The position numbers and the translations under genes were made by a program. A stretch of DNA of 64,000 nucleotides, taken from NCBI RefSeq assembly GCF_024713975.1, contig NC_091113.1, positions 10,614,501 to 10,678,500 of the forward strand, given 5' to 3'. Below the pieces are notes generated by a model. The model saw nothing but the letters and a program-made list of their open reading frames with translations. It had not been told where the DNA came from and searched no databases. This document shows, piece by piece, positions 11,991 through 23,982 of the stretch; the first letter of the stretch is position 1, and each line of letters starts with the position of its first letter. This DNA comes from Paralichthys olivaceus. Taxonomy: Eukaryota; Chordata; Actinopteri; Pleuronectiformes; Paralichthyidae.

Positions 11991-14136
11991 GCCTTGCTCT
12001 GATGTCCATTTGGAGGAGGGGATTTTCAGGAATAGTTTGTCTCTTTTCTGCAAACCAAATTGCGATGACCCTGAGCCAGAAGACGACAAATTACCACTCA
12101 CGATGTGTCCAGGTTGCAACTCGAGAAAACATTAAAAGTGTGGGAGCATCAACTGCTTTGCTGGTATTTCTCGTCTTCAGGATTTGTCACTTTTTTCCAG
12201 CACCTGAAGTGTTCATCAGGTTTGAATGTGCGTGCTTTTGTATTCATCCTGAGCTCGAGCCAGCCAGAGCACCAACACACCTTCAGACAAACTCACCTCC
12301 TCTCCGAGAAAAGCCTCTCCTGCTCTCAGGCATGCAGCTCATCTCTCACTCTTCACATTAAAACCTCAACGTGCTTCCCCATCCTGTCACGCTCATGTCA
12401 GCACGGTGTCAGGATGATGCATGGCTGTGGCGAGGAAACGCCATAAACAGGATATCTTCCTTTAACAAGGGGATCTGACAGATTGCATGATGATGTTTAA
12501 TTGAATTGAGTGACACTACAGTGTATAAGAAAGGCTTGGTGAATAGCCTAAAACTAACATGAGATCCATCAATTTGGGCACACATGCTCCCCTCGATAGG
12601 CTCCATTATAGACCTGACTGTGGTATGAGAGGATGTTTAAAGGTTTAGTGCCAACTCTGAACAAAATTCACTGACACACTGACCCTTGTTGGCGCAACTG
12701 TGCCCGAAACATTGTATTTCTGTCTCATTCAAACATGCAGCGTACTTGACATTTCTGCCGCGCCTAATTTCCTGCTCCTGCAGTTTTATCATAAGTGGTC
12801 TTTTTTTTTTTTGCACATAATATATTGTAGTCGACTGACATGTTGTCGTGTGCCATATTTTCTACTGCCATTACCATTCTGTGATGCTTTTGTACCTCCC
12901 TATGCCAATCTATTGTGCTGTTATGCCCAATGCCTTGTTATATATATACATACAAGCCCAAGTCTGACCGCCAGGCAGAGAGGCTGCTTTGCTGTTATTT
13001 ATTCTACATAATCACACAAAGGATCAGTGAGAAAAAGACGCTGCAGTGCAAAAACAACTTTATATCCAGTAGCTGCTCTCAACTGCTGCTTACCAACAAG
13101 CCAGCCAGGTTGCCTTTTCTTAGTGTTTAGTGCTACTTGGATTTGGGTAACTGTTGCTGTAACGGTGCACATCTGGAGCTCCAGAGATGGATTTTACAAC
13201 AGTCATGAGATGCTGACCAGTGCATAAATGCTCACTCTTGATATAAGTGAAACCTGCAGTGTTGGTCTATAGGGAACGTAAGGTCTTCTAAATGTACAGA
13301 CATTTGGCCTGAGTTCCAAAATTATACCGGATGTTGATACTGGATATCGTTGCTATGTGTTCAACATGGTCAGATTTGTCATTTTTGCAGATCTGCAAAT
13401 ATAAATTGTCTTCTGCACAAAAAACAAACATGCATCTCTGAATCCCAACACCTGAGGATTGTGATCAAGTCCACAATCGATCCAAACTTCCATTTTTGAT
13501 GAGGAAAGCCTCTGACTGTTCTGGTTGTCATGTTGTCTGTGGATTTCTGTCTGCCACAGCTGAGAACAGTAATAAGAGTTTGACTTTTATGAGAGCAGAT
13601 GTAAACCTCCTCCTACGGTTAATAGCATTGCTCAAATCTTAGTTTCCAGCTTTGGGGCAGATTCTCTTTACGTTCACAAATACTGCCTGAGCCACTCGAG
13701 GTCACACAAATATCACAGGTGGTTTCTTTAAATGCGAGTCGTTTCCCTCTGATGGTTTAGAATTCAAAAAAAAAGAAGAAAAAAGAGTCATATCTGTGCT
13801 GCTGTGGTAGTTTTTCATGAGCTGCTTACTTGTATTGACATAATGGTGCCAAGCTTACGAGGTTCGACCTCTCAAAACCCGACAGGTCGGACCGACACAG
13901 CGTTTACAAAAAGAAAAAAAGCAGAAGAACCTATTTTTCTCTCGGTCATGAGGAAACTAAAGGAAAACTAAATTTACATATGGATAATTTATATCAAAGT
14001 CCTCATTAATTATTTCACAATCTATTGTACTTTTTAAATGTTCTGAACGGAACCATTTTATATTGTATATATATGAATATATTTTGTTTTATTTTGTACT
14101 GTTCATTGTACTTTGCTTTAATTTAGAAACAATATA

Positions 14137-14142
14137 AATAAA
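14137..14142 (+). terminator. Poly(A) signal AATAAA (candidate rhbdl1 end)
   Basis: AATAAA within AACAATATAAATAAAG on the plus strand, followed by a TG-rich stretch. It is the only well-formed plus-strand signal I noticed before the convergent gene. Confidence 0.5.
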
Positions 14143-14500
14143 GAACAATACTGTGGCAACATCCCACTGCTTTTAGTTTGTTACAGCACAACACCATCAT
14201 CATCAATGATCAGTTAGTGAAGCAACAGAAAACTGATCGGCAACAATTTTCTGAATTTTTTAAGTAAATATTCTAAAATCTGTATTTTCTTAAATGTAGA
14301 TTTTTCTTGGTGAATGAAAATAGGAATATTTGAGGAAGCAGCTTGGACAATTTTTCACTATCAGATAAACTTTTATAAATCATAAGATGCTGAATGTTAT
14401 GATTCAATTAGTCAATCAACAAAATATGAAAAGAAAGCAATTGTTTTTTGCAGTCTTGATTATCATCATCAAAAGTACCACACAAGACTCAATTTAAGTC

Positions 14501-14506
14501 TTTATT
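14501..14506 (-). terminator. Poly(A) signal for the 14573-16933 gene
   Basis: TTTATT on the plus strand reads AATAAA on the minus strand, about 70 bp past the stop codon at 14573. Confidence 0.7.
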
Positions 14507-14572
14507 ACTTTGGAAAAATACAAAATCAGACAAACATCTAAGTTTAATATAAACAGTTTAACGGTTGATATT

Positions 14573-16933
14573 TCATTTAGTTTTTAGCTTCTTCTTTGGT
14601 CTCTGGTCAGTGTCAGAGTCTGAGCACTTTGCCGCCGCACCACCACCCTTCATATCGACATCCTTTAAAAGTGGGAGCTGCTGCTGAGTGGCTATGCTCA
14701 TCGCCCACAAACAAAGCTCCAGCCTGTGGGGCGTCCAGTCCTGCTGGGGATCAACTGAGGATAAGAGGAGGGGGGAGGTGTCAGTGCAGAATATTAAGGC
14801 ATGTTTATTTTTATACAACCTGGCTGTGAAAAGAGTTCACAGGAAGTAAGCGTTTCTTGTTCTCATCTCATGTTGAGTAGTGGGAGTATCTTAATTTGTG
14901 TATTAAATCAACAGTTGTACTACATGACAAGAAAAGGCTTTCCTGTCATGACCTCACCTTTGTTTAGTTTTTTAGTTCTTTCGACCATCTTGCCCAGGTA
15001 CAGAGCGTAATGCTTGGCTGTGTACTGGATGGGCTTTAGTCCCGGCACACTCTCCATGGCTTCATCGGACATGAATGCAGTCTGTTCTGGAGCCCCTGCC
15101 GCCAACACAGCTGGAACCAAATTCACAGTCAGCAACAAGCCATGCTGAATGTAGCTGGACTTAGCTTTACTTGTCCAAACAGTGAGTCCCTGCTACTAGG
15201 GCCACCAGTATAAACACTATTAAACTCCAGCTGCTTTCAAATGTGCACTGAACTCAAGACCTTTTCCTTTCATGCAAAACTCTCTCTACAAAAAAGAATA
15301 CAAATATGTCAGGATGAAGAAGAGGAGCCATATACGATGCAGATAAAGACGTCAATTGGAAAGATGATGAGATTTAAGAGCTTTTGGTGATAAGGACTGA
15401 CACCAGTGTCAATGTGCTGTGATTTGATGTCGGAACTGTCTGTAAACGTCTTTACTGAGAAGGCATTCACTTTGTGCTTTAAAGGAGGGTCAGAGAAATA
15501 TTTTGTTCGAGTGAATTCTTAAATGTATTTAAATTTGCTGGATGCAGGTTTTACACAGTGAGACAATCAGAAATAGAAAATAGTCCCTGTGCTCACCTGA
15601 AGCAGTGGCTGGCCCAACTCCTTTGAGGGAGCTGAGCTCTGCGATCGCCGCCTGTACATCAGGCAGGAGGCTGAAGGCCTTTCTGGAACATTTCTCCACA
15701 GTATCCTCACCGTTGGACGCCACCAGCTGCTGCAGCCTCGGCCTGAACTTCCCTCTCTGCAGAAAAGCACACGGAGCCACTCAAGGACACGGCTGAGTGC
15801 TGTTAAGAATGTCGGTGCACACCCACACAAAAGAGAAAATCTCTCGTGTGGGTGGGTTTTCTGTTTCTTGGGAATGTTATGATTTAGTGTCTAGACTTAC
15901 TGTGAGCTTCCACTCCATCAGCTTCACCAGCTCTGACAGAGTGACATGTTTGACAGGTCGACCTGAAATGAGCATGGGCAGCTCCTCTTGGAACCTTCAT
16001 CATGGACACACACAGGTTAGAATCAGTTGCCTTTAATCCCATATTCATAGCAGGGCTAACCAAACTCAATTCATATCATAGAAGTTATATACAAGAAAAA
16101 CCACGGATATTGTGTGCTGTGCAAACTTGATGTTTAGATCCTTATACATGAGAGAAGTGTCTTAAATATCCCTGAATGAATTCTGCTGCCTGAAACAGTG
16201 AGTGAAAACATACAAGTAGATAAGAACAAAGAGTTCTGCATCTGACAGTATAACCCTGAACTCAACATCATGGAGTCAGTCTGGGATCACGTGAAGACAC
16301 TGAAGCAGCATAAATCTACAGAAATACTGTGGCATGCTCTGCATGGTGCTTAGAACTAGTGTAGTTTAAGGGCAAAGTGTGGTCACAATTTAATATTGAT
16401 CAGATTCTTTTTTTCTGTTTACTGTGCTTTGTATAAAGTTATTCTTTTTAAATATTCAGGGAAACATTTGGTTCAGGTACAGATCCAGCATTTTTTTTTC
16501 ACTGCAAGATGGGGTGTTTTTGAGCCATCAGAACTACTACAAAGCTGTCACTGTAGAGAAGTATGTGCTAATGGAGATATTGACAATAGAAATATTTTAA
16601 GTATAAAGGGGTTGAATGGCACATGTAACCGAGGCAGAGTATTGAAGCCAAATATAAAAACAGATTCAAAGATAAATAACTGATCCATTTTTCTCTCTGT
16701 GAAGCACTTTGCAGCCTTGTGATGAAGTAAAGTGCTGTGTAAATAAAGTTGATCACTAAGTGTGCTGTTGTTACTGTAAGATGGAGGAGAACAGGGTGGG
16801 AGGATCACCACTTGTCGAGGTTCAGCAGTTTTCCAGCTCTCTTGCTTTTGGCCTTGGCCTCCACGACATCCCAGTACTTGTCGTGCACACTCCTCCATGC
16901 AGCTGGCTCTTCACAGGCAAACAGATCAGTCAT
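14573..16933 (-). CDS. Conserved uncharacterised protein with helix-hairpin-helix motif
   Basis: Five coding exons: 16809-16933, 15901-15994, 15597-15756, 14958-15110 and 14573-14754, giving 714 nt in frame (237 aa). All junctions are GT-AG and the start is the first ATG of MTDLFACEEPAAW. Features seen: a central LKGVGPATASAVLAAG segment (near residue 115) with the spacing of a helix-hairpin-helix, as in DNA glycosylases and other DNA-binding proteins; a preceding MEWKLTRGKFRPRLQQLV segment; and a lysine-rich tail (RPKKKLKTK) that could act as a nuclear localisation signal. I see no catalytic Lys/Asp arrangement that would make it a proven glycosylase. I recall similar unnamed proteins in other fish, so it is probably conserved, but its function is unknown. 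It is head-to-head with wdr24 and convergent with rhbdl1. Confidence 0.85.
15285..15425. mobile_element. MITE fragment, CTTTCAGACATG family
   Basis: Blocks AAAAAGAATACAA, GATGCAGATAAAGACGTCAA and GACACCAGTGTCAATGTG match the copies at 22940-23230 and 660-1003. Internal fragment in an intron of the helix-hairpin-helix gene, with no termini left. Confidence 0.55.
16252..16352 (+). mobile_element. Tc1/mariner transposase relic
   Basis: The plus strand reads NPELNIMESVWDHVKTLKQ, closely resembling the PDLNPIEHLWD block around the last catalytic Asp/Glu of Tc1-like transposases, followed by STEILWHAL. Only about 100 bp are recognisable, within intron 1 of the helix-hairpin-helix gene. No inverted repeats were found. 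Confidence 0.6.
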
Positions 16934-16984
16934 GGTGGAGGAGAGCGCTCACACAGCATCACCTGTGAACACATGAAAACAGTG

Positions 16985-17500
16985 TGAACGACCTGTCACT
17001 TAGGAAAATCTGATTGAAATGAATGGCCTCCTACATGTAACACCTTAAACTGCCTCTGTTTGACTGAATCCTATAAATCCCGCTGTGAAGGACACACAGT
17101 TTAAAACACAGCACGTGTGAGTGAACAGAATTCCTTGAATGAACTGCGGCGTATTGACGCTTCCGCTGTTTCCACACACCCAGAGCATCATGGTCCTAGA
17201 GCCACGAGATTTACGAAAACCCGCGATACCCCACTGCACACTACTACTTCCGGTACGTCAAGCTGCGAGCAACAGTTTCTCAAGGTTCGTCCACTGGAAT
17301 ACTTTGTTGTTTTCTCCACCTGGAAGCTTTTACTCTTTAAATACTACATTCACGACAGGTCTCCACTCGCCTGACACACGCGTGGAAACGTGCGTCGTGC
17401 GCGTTGCGTCTGTGGAAAGAAAAGTGCTAGGAAGCTAGGTTAGCTGGTTAGCATTAGCAGCACATTCCAGTCATGTTTACAGTGCCGCTACAGTCAAGTG
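16985..17500. promoter_or_regulatory. Divergent promoter region, helix-hairpin-helix gene / wdr24
   Basis: CpG-richer sequence separating two head-to-head genes. An ETS-type ACTTCCGG lies at 17246-17253, and a cluster of TTAGC words (GCTAGGTTAGCTGGTTAGCATTAGC, in two overlapping pieces) at 17434-17458. No TATA box is obvious. On the minus side, AG followed by GTGATGCTG just upstream of the ATG at 16933 looks like a 5'-UTR splice acceptor, so that gene probably has a non-coding first exon here. Confidence 0.6.
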
Positions 17501-18095
17501 TGCGTGTTGCTTGTCAAAACACCGCTGGCGGGTGTTCAGCTGGAGTTTCACCTCAGATTGGAGTTATAGGAAACGTCATCGGAGCACGAAGCAGCGGTGC
17601 ACATGGTGTTGGAGTGTCCACCTCTGTGTGAAGTCACATGGGTTAGCTTGTTTTCTCCTCCACTGTCATTGTGTACTCACGTGAATATTAAGCAGTGATT
17701 AGTCAATCGCCAGCACGCGGAGGTGCACAGATCAAACCAACCCTGTCAAGCGAGCTCGTCAGTGCTGGAGAGAGAAAGGAGCGTTCGATGCATGATAGTG
17801 TTTGACAACATGCCACCAACATTTTTGCAATCGTCGTAGTTGGATCATTTATGATAAAGGATTATATTTACAAAATAACATAAAATGTGAAATTCTAATG
17901 TTTAAATATGTGAAAGTTGCTGAATAACTACATTAATCACTGTTCTAATAATAACTTGTTATAGTTTACTTCTGTGCAATCCATCAGTGAAAATAGATAA
18001 TGTTTTTGACAGATTGATTTGGCTTATATGAAATATCTGCCCTAACTATAAATACAGATGGTATCACTTTCTCCATTACATGTGTCTCTCTCCAG
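17501..18095 (+). other. wdr24 5' region, probable 5'-UTR intron
   Basis: Non-coding sequence between the promoter and the first recognisable wdr24 exon. 17800-18095 is AT-rich and carries no further feature that I can support. Confidence 0.4.
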
Positions 18096-18182
18096 CTCAC
18101 CAGCAAGTTGTCTCTCATGGGAGCACATGAGGAGGACTCTGTGCTGCTGCAGGTATTGAAGAGGCCGGTGGTTCTTCATCAA
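18096..18182 (+). other. wdr24 5'-UTR exon with upstream ATG
   Basis: Bounded by a CTCTCTCCAG acceptor and a GTAAGT donor (18183). It contains an ATG at 18117 whose frame stays open through the exon and, after splicing to 18452, overlaps the wdr24 start out of frame until a TGA near 18619. No WD-repeat sequence is encoded, so it is read as leader. Confidence 0.55.
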
Positions 18183-18464
18183 GTAAGTACTGTAGATCTT
18201 TCACTGTCTGAAATGTTTAAGTTTGCATGATATTGTTCATTAACCTTGTTTGATACAGTGCCATCTCTTCTGCACATGTGAGGACTGTATGAAGTTAATG
18301 TTTTATTTCGCTATAGTGCCACCCTCTGGTGGATATCAGGAGTGTCAGATGTCTTTTACAGCTGACACTGGGGCAGAAGCAGCCACAGCAAGTAACAAGT
18401 GAAGGTGTTGTTTTCCTGATGGATCTGGCAAATTTCTTTTCTCTGCACCAGGAACGTGGAGAAG

Positions 18465-21400
18465 ATGTCACGTGTTACCACAGCCCTCAGCAGCAATGCC
18501 ATCAGTGGCCGAACAATGTTCTGCCACTTGGACGCTTCCGCCAACGCCATCAGCGTGTGCCGCGACGCAACGCAGGTGGTGGTGGCTGGCCGCAACATCT
18601 TCAAGATCTACACGCTTGAAGAGGAGCAGTTTGTGGAGAAGCTAAATCTCCGTGTTGGTCGAAAACCTTCGCTCAACTTCAGCTGTGCAGATGTGATGTG
18701 GCACCAGATGGAGGAGAACCTGCTGGCCACAGCTGCCACCAACGGAGCGGTGGTCACCTGGAACCTGGGAAAACCTTCTCGTAACAAGCAGGACCAGCTT
18801 TTTACTGAGCACAAACGCACCGTCAACAAGGTGTGCTTCCACCCCACAGAGGTTTATATGCTGCTAAGTGGTTCGCAGGATGGCTTCATGAAGTGCTTTG
18901 ACCTGCGCAAGAAGGAATCTGTCAGCACTTTCTCAGGTAGTGATATAGAGCTGGTAAACTAATCTAATGCTAATCATCTAAGGCAGCATTTGATTTTAAT
19001 TATTTCTTTAATGAAAGCATATTATCACTTTTCTTTGCGTAGAAAAGAACAGAGCAACAATTACATAAATAATATCATCTTAATATCTTTTCATTGTGTG
19101 ATCATATTGAACTTGGTTAAGTTTATTTAAATGTTTCAGAAATTTCCAGTATAAGCCACAAAGAGTACATTTTCTTTGTGTGTATATATATATAGCACTT
19201 TTCTAGTCTTGATGACCGCTCAAAGCACTTAACATTACAGTTTCCCATTCACACACATATTCAAACAGTGCATCTATGGACAGCACTTTTTTGGGGTTAA
19301 GCATCTTGCCCAAGGACACTTCGGCATGCAGATGGGGAAGACTGGGATCAAACTGCCCGACCTTCTTGTTGGAGGATGACCGCTCTAATCAGACTCATTA
19401 AATTTGTAGTTCTCTGAATCAGTAATAACACTTAATCATCCTCTAATATCCTTGTTGATTTTTTTATAACCCTTTTAATACGCTCTCCTCCAGGTCAGTC
19501 AGAAAGTGTCAGGGACGTCCAGTTCAGCATGAAGGATTATTTCACTTTTGCTGCATCCTTCGAGAATGGCAACGTCCAGTTGTGGGACATCAGACGACCT
19601 GACCGCTATGAGCGAATGTTCACTGCCCACACTGGCCCTGTGTTCTGCTGCGACTGGCACCCTGAGGACAGGTGAGAGTGATGACCGACACAAACTTTGA
19701 GATAAATGAGAGCTATGCTTGATGGGCTGTTGGTGTTTGAGGAATTTTATTCAAGTGTGATTTCTATTTTAGGGGATGGCTGGCAACAGGAGGCAGAGAC
19801 AAGATGGTGAAGGTTTGGGACATGACCACTACCAGGGCCAAGGAGATCCACTGTGTCCAGACGATCGCCTCCGTCGCACGAGTCAAGTGGAGGCCTGAGA
19901 GGAAGTACCATCTGGCCACGTGTTCCATGATGGTGGACCACAACATCTATGTGTGGGACATTCGCAGACCTTTCATTCCCTTTGCCACCTTCGAGGAACA
20001 CAAAGATGTGACCACAGGTATCGTGTGGCGCCACCAGCATGACCCTCATTTTCTGCTCTCTGGCTCAAAGGACAGCACGCTCTACCAGCATATGTTCAAG
20101 GACGCCACTCGTCCAGTGGACAAGGCAAACCCAGAGGGTCTGTGCTTTGGACTGTTGGGTGACTTGGCTTTTGCAGCCAAGGCGAGTCTGATCAGCAGTG
20201 ACCCCAGCAGAAAGACTTACCCTGGAGGAGACCGCCGCAACCCCATCTTTTTCTTCAAGAAGCCAGACCTGACGGAACAGTTTACTCATGTGTCCAGTGC
20301 TCTTAGCGTCTTTGAGACAGACTTGGACAGTAACCGCATGGACTGGTTTGTCAAGACCGCACAACTCTACCTCCTCTGTGGGAAGCCATTTGCTGAACTG
20401 TGTGATCACAATGCCAAGGTGGCTCAGGAGCTCAAGAGACCTCAGGTCAGACAAATTTATAGTTCGGAAATTGTCAATTTTAATCGAAACATAATGGATT
20501 TTGACACATTACGATACATGCAAGTATTAATCTGCACTACCAACAATTATGTTTATAATGTTTTAATCAATTGATTGTTCTAAAAACGTAAATAAATAAT
20601 ATATATGCTGTAGCCCAAGGTGACTTCAGAAAATATCTTATCAGACAAAGATACAAAGATATTCAGTAACAATCATAGGAAACCACAACCAGAATCCATT
20701 TACATTTGAGACGCTGGAAGCAGTGGATCATTTTTGGGGTTACCTACATGAAATGATTCAATAAACGTATCAACTGAAACCTACCCACAATTTCAGCAAC
20801 AATAAAATAATGCAAACGCTTCCTGTTAAGGTTTAACAGAAAAGAGCAGCTGGAGAATTTGAATCCAATTTTCTTGATCGTGTTTTATAAACATTTCCCA
20901 TAATCTTTATTATTTTCTGCATCATTTGAAGGCGAGACACAAGTAAAGTACAATTATTTGTTAATAACTAAAGTCACAATCCATTTGATCTGAAACTATA
21001 TTGTGATACTGAAAGTGTGCTGCAGCCACATTTTACTTTTTTCATAATTCACAGGTTTCCACAACTTGGACCATGTTGAGAATCATGTTCTCCGACCCTG
21101 CAAACCTCACAGCGTCTGGTCCAAACCACAACCTGAGTAAACTCGGCGCCTTGCCTTTAATGAACAGGTAAATTGGCTTTTTACTGTTTATCGTTACAAA
21201 ACATGAATAAGAAATAAGTAATGCAACTCGTTTATGGACTATTTTTTGTCCACATTATATTTACAGTTTCAATATGAAGGAGATGGGTGCCGGGATGGGC
21301 ACAGAGAGCAGACTAGAGCGCAGTAAAGGTGAGAGCAGGCAGGACAACATCCACCTGGAGCCTGGAAACTTGCACATCAGCAATAATAATGAAGGTAAGA

Positions 21401-23504
21401 GATGTCATTAGATGAAACATTGACAAGATCAACAAAAATCTTTGTGTTTCTACAATATTCATCGCTTATATACATTCAATTCAGAAAATGAGGAGACAGA
21501 GGGCAGTGAGGGCCAGGCTGAGTACATGTTTGGTGATGCTGAGTTAGATGACGACGACCTCTATTCTATGGAACATGACAACCAAACAGGTCAGTCACAG
21601 TCTCATCACAGAGGAAGTTAAAGACCACACCAGTACCTGCTATTTATACGTGCCTCTGCGCTCAGCACTCTTTTGTCTTATATTATCTCTGCTCCCTTTT
21701 TAATAACAGAAGAGCCAGAGTACACGCTGCCGCAGGAGGCCTTCCCACTGCGCCACGAGATCATGGATAACCCCGCTGCTCCTGAGCACCTCCAACAGGA
21801 CAAGTCGGATTCCCCGCATGTCAGTGGCAACGAGGCTGAGGTCACCTGCCTGACGCCCATCGAGTCCTTCTCCCTCATCTCCATTTCCCAGCCTCTGTTC
21901 AGCCCACATCTACCTGCCAGCTTCTTCTGCCCCATAGTGCGGGAGATGCTGAGCTACTACGCTGAGCAGGGCGACGTGCAGATGGCCGTATCTGTGTTGA
22001 TCGTCCTGGGGGACCGGATACGTAAAGAGATCGATGACCTCACTCAGGTCAGTTAGGAAAAAATTGTGTCTTCCTCAGTTTTGTAAAAAGTTAAGAGAAC
22101 TTCAGTTTTTTTGTTGGCTGAGGCAAAAGCAAGTCAAAAGAATGACTTACTGATTGACTTGAGGGTGATTTTAAATACTTAAAAGAAACTGTGTCAGGTC
22201 TTGATTTATGGGGTATCATTCATGTTGATAAATTAAAAATAAACCAAACTTCTGAGATAACTAATGACTATAAGTTTTAAATATCTGGTCTATAACCAAA
22301 ACATGTGAATTATGACATTTCAATTCTGACAAAAATAAGCAGGTAGAATAAGAAACCCTGAGCAAGTTGTGTTTCCATTTCAGGAGCACTGGTACATGTC
22401 CTACATAGACCTGCTGCAGCGATTTGAGTTGTGGAACGTCTCCAACGAGGTCATCAAGCTGAGTACGTGCAGCGCCATCACCTGCCTGAACCAGGCGTCT
22501 ACAACACTACACATCAACTGCAGCAACTGCAAGCGGCCAATGAGCAACAAGGGCTGGATATGTGACAGGTATGAACACTTCACCACCATTTAATATTAGA
22601 GTTCAGTGTCATAGCTGTGTTTAATAGCCATAAGGTGCTCGGTCTCTTTCAGGTTAAATTTAGACTATGACCCTGTTGCTTTCCCCTGGATTAAGTATTC
22701 CATGTGTTTACTTTTAAACAACTTCAGTGGAAACAAAATCCATACTAGCACCTTTTAAAACATAATCATTTACATGTATCTCGATGGTGTCATTTTTATG
22801 CGTCTGCACCAGAGACACCATGTGTCAGATTGTGCATCCGTTCTACTCTTTCCAATGGGAAATCTCTGGAACACCACACGGAAATTCCTTCAAATTTGGC
22901 ACTAACCCTCAGTTGGTCTCAGAATAACATTTTTAAAATGCTTTCAGACACTCACTGAACTACAGAAAATCTTCTGAAATTATCTGTAGGGGCTTTATGT
23001 TAGAATGCAAATGTCCAAGTCAGTTGTTGCAGAGTGTTTGTCCTCCCAGGCTGCAGAGTATTATCTGGAGGATTCACAGCGAGTGAGCTGGTGACATTTC
23101 TAACATGCCAAAGATGCAAAACTGAAAAAACAAACAAAAAGAATACAATTATCTCAGGTTGAAAAAGAGGTGCCAGTAATGTAGAAGATGCAAACAAAGA
23201 TGTCAACTTTCGAAAAACAGTAAGATTTGAAAACAAAGTAGAAATTATTCCTTTGTCTATTGCTTCTAATGTGTTATTTAAAACACTGAATGCTTTAAAA
23301 CCACCTCTGACAAGTGCCCTGTGTATCTCCTCTAGGTGCCACCAGTGTGCCAGTGTATGTGCAGTGTGCCACCACGTGGTAAAGGGACTGTTTGTGTGGT
23401 GTCAGGGCTGCAGCCACGGTGGACATCTGGAGCACATAATGAACTGGCTGAAAAGCAGCGCTCACTGCCCTGCCGGCTGCGGTCACCTGTGTGAGTACAC
23501 TTGA
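18465..23504 (+). CDS. wdr24: WDR24, WD-repeat and zinc-finger subunit of GATOR2
   Basis: Nine coding exons: 18465-18936, 19494-19671, 19773-20445, 21055-21167, 21267-21394, 21485-21589, 21710-22047, 22384-22568 and 23336-23504. The lengths sum to 2361 nt (786 aa), matching the roughly 790 aa of mammalian WDR24. The N-terminal half holds WD40 blades (for example [45 protein letters not shown]). The middle is acidic linker, and the C-terminus is a Cys/His-rich RING-like zinc finger ([43 protein letters not shown]). Within GATOR2, WDR24 opposes GATOR1 at the lysosome and thereby promotes amino-acid activation of mTORC1; the zinc finger is needed for complex assembly and ubiquitin-ligase activity. 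The codon where human WDR24 starts (MEKMSRV) is GTG here, so the start is taken at the second Met. Confidence 0.96.
19189..19390. repeat. Fish interspersed repeat (unnamed) in wdr24 intron
   Basis: Begins TAGCACTTTTCTAGTCTTGA and runs through GCATCTTGCCCAAGGACACT, CGGCATGCAGATGGGGAAGA and GGAGGATGACCGCTCTA. This block order is very common in fish genomes. I cannot name its class and no terminal repeats are evident. Confidence 0.7.
22940..23230. mobile_element. MITE, CTTTCAGACATG family, in wdr24 intron 8
   Basis: Starts GCTTTCAGACACTCACTGAAC, matching the left terminus of the copies at 28834 and 60628. The interior shares AAAAAGAATACAA and GATGCAAACAAAGATGTCAA with the fragment at 15285. The right terminus is not recognisable. 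It ends about 100 bp before the last coding exon. Confidence 0.65.
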
Positions 23505-23976
23505 GCCCGTCACAACTGCTGCTCACGCAGCTATTTCTCTGTGGGAGTGGGAATCTGTCCACACGCAGACCTGTATCATCATCACGCTCACCACAGTAAC
23601 ATGAGACGTCTTCATCCCTCCACGAGGATTCATTTTCCATGTGTTCTGTGTTCTCCTCCGGACAGCTACTCACAAGAAACTCAATCATGAATGGATTCAC
23701 TTTTAAACTTGAATCAGTTTTTGAACCTTTTTTTTGTTTTGTCTTTTTTTTGTCCATGAACAGATGTTACAATACATATACAAAGAATTCAACAATGTAT
23801 TTCTTGAATTCACAGTTGCTTTTTAAACCCCTCAGTAAAACATTGAAGTCTGTACAGTGAGAACTGTTTGTCTCATCCTAAGTGGATTGTTAATGATTGT
23901 ACATAATGTCTAAAACGTATTTTTTAAAAACTGTAGAAATTAATTTATGAGAACCTGCTCTTTATTCAAGAAGTGC

Positions 23977-23982
23977 ATTAAA
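23977..23982 (+). terminator. Poly(A) signal ATTAAA, wdr24
   Basis: ATTAAA about 470 bp after the stop codon, in AT-rich sequence on the coding strand. Confidence 0.55.

Larger units (their letters stand above)
8814..14142 (+). other. rhbdl1 3' flank / possible long 3' UTR
   Basis: No coding gene is supported on either strand over 5.3 kb. The sequence is AT-rich with short microsatellites and one LINE relic. Plus-strand AATAAA appears at 14137-14142 in a typical AT-rich 3'-end setting, just before the end of the convergent gene at 14573. Either the rhbdl1 3' UTR runs the whole way, or an earlier unseen poly(A) site is used and the rest is intergenic. Confidence 0.4.
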
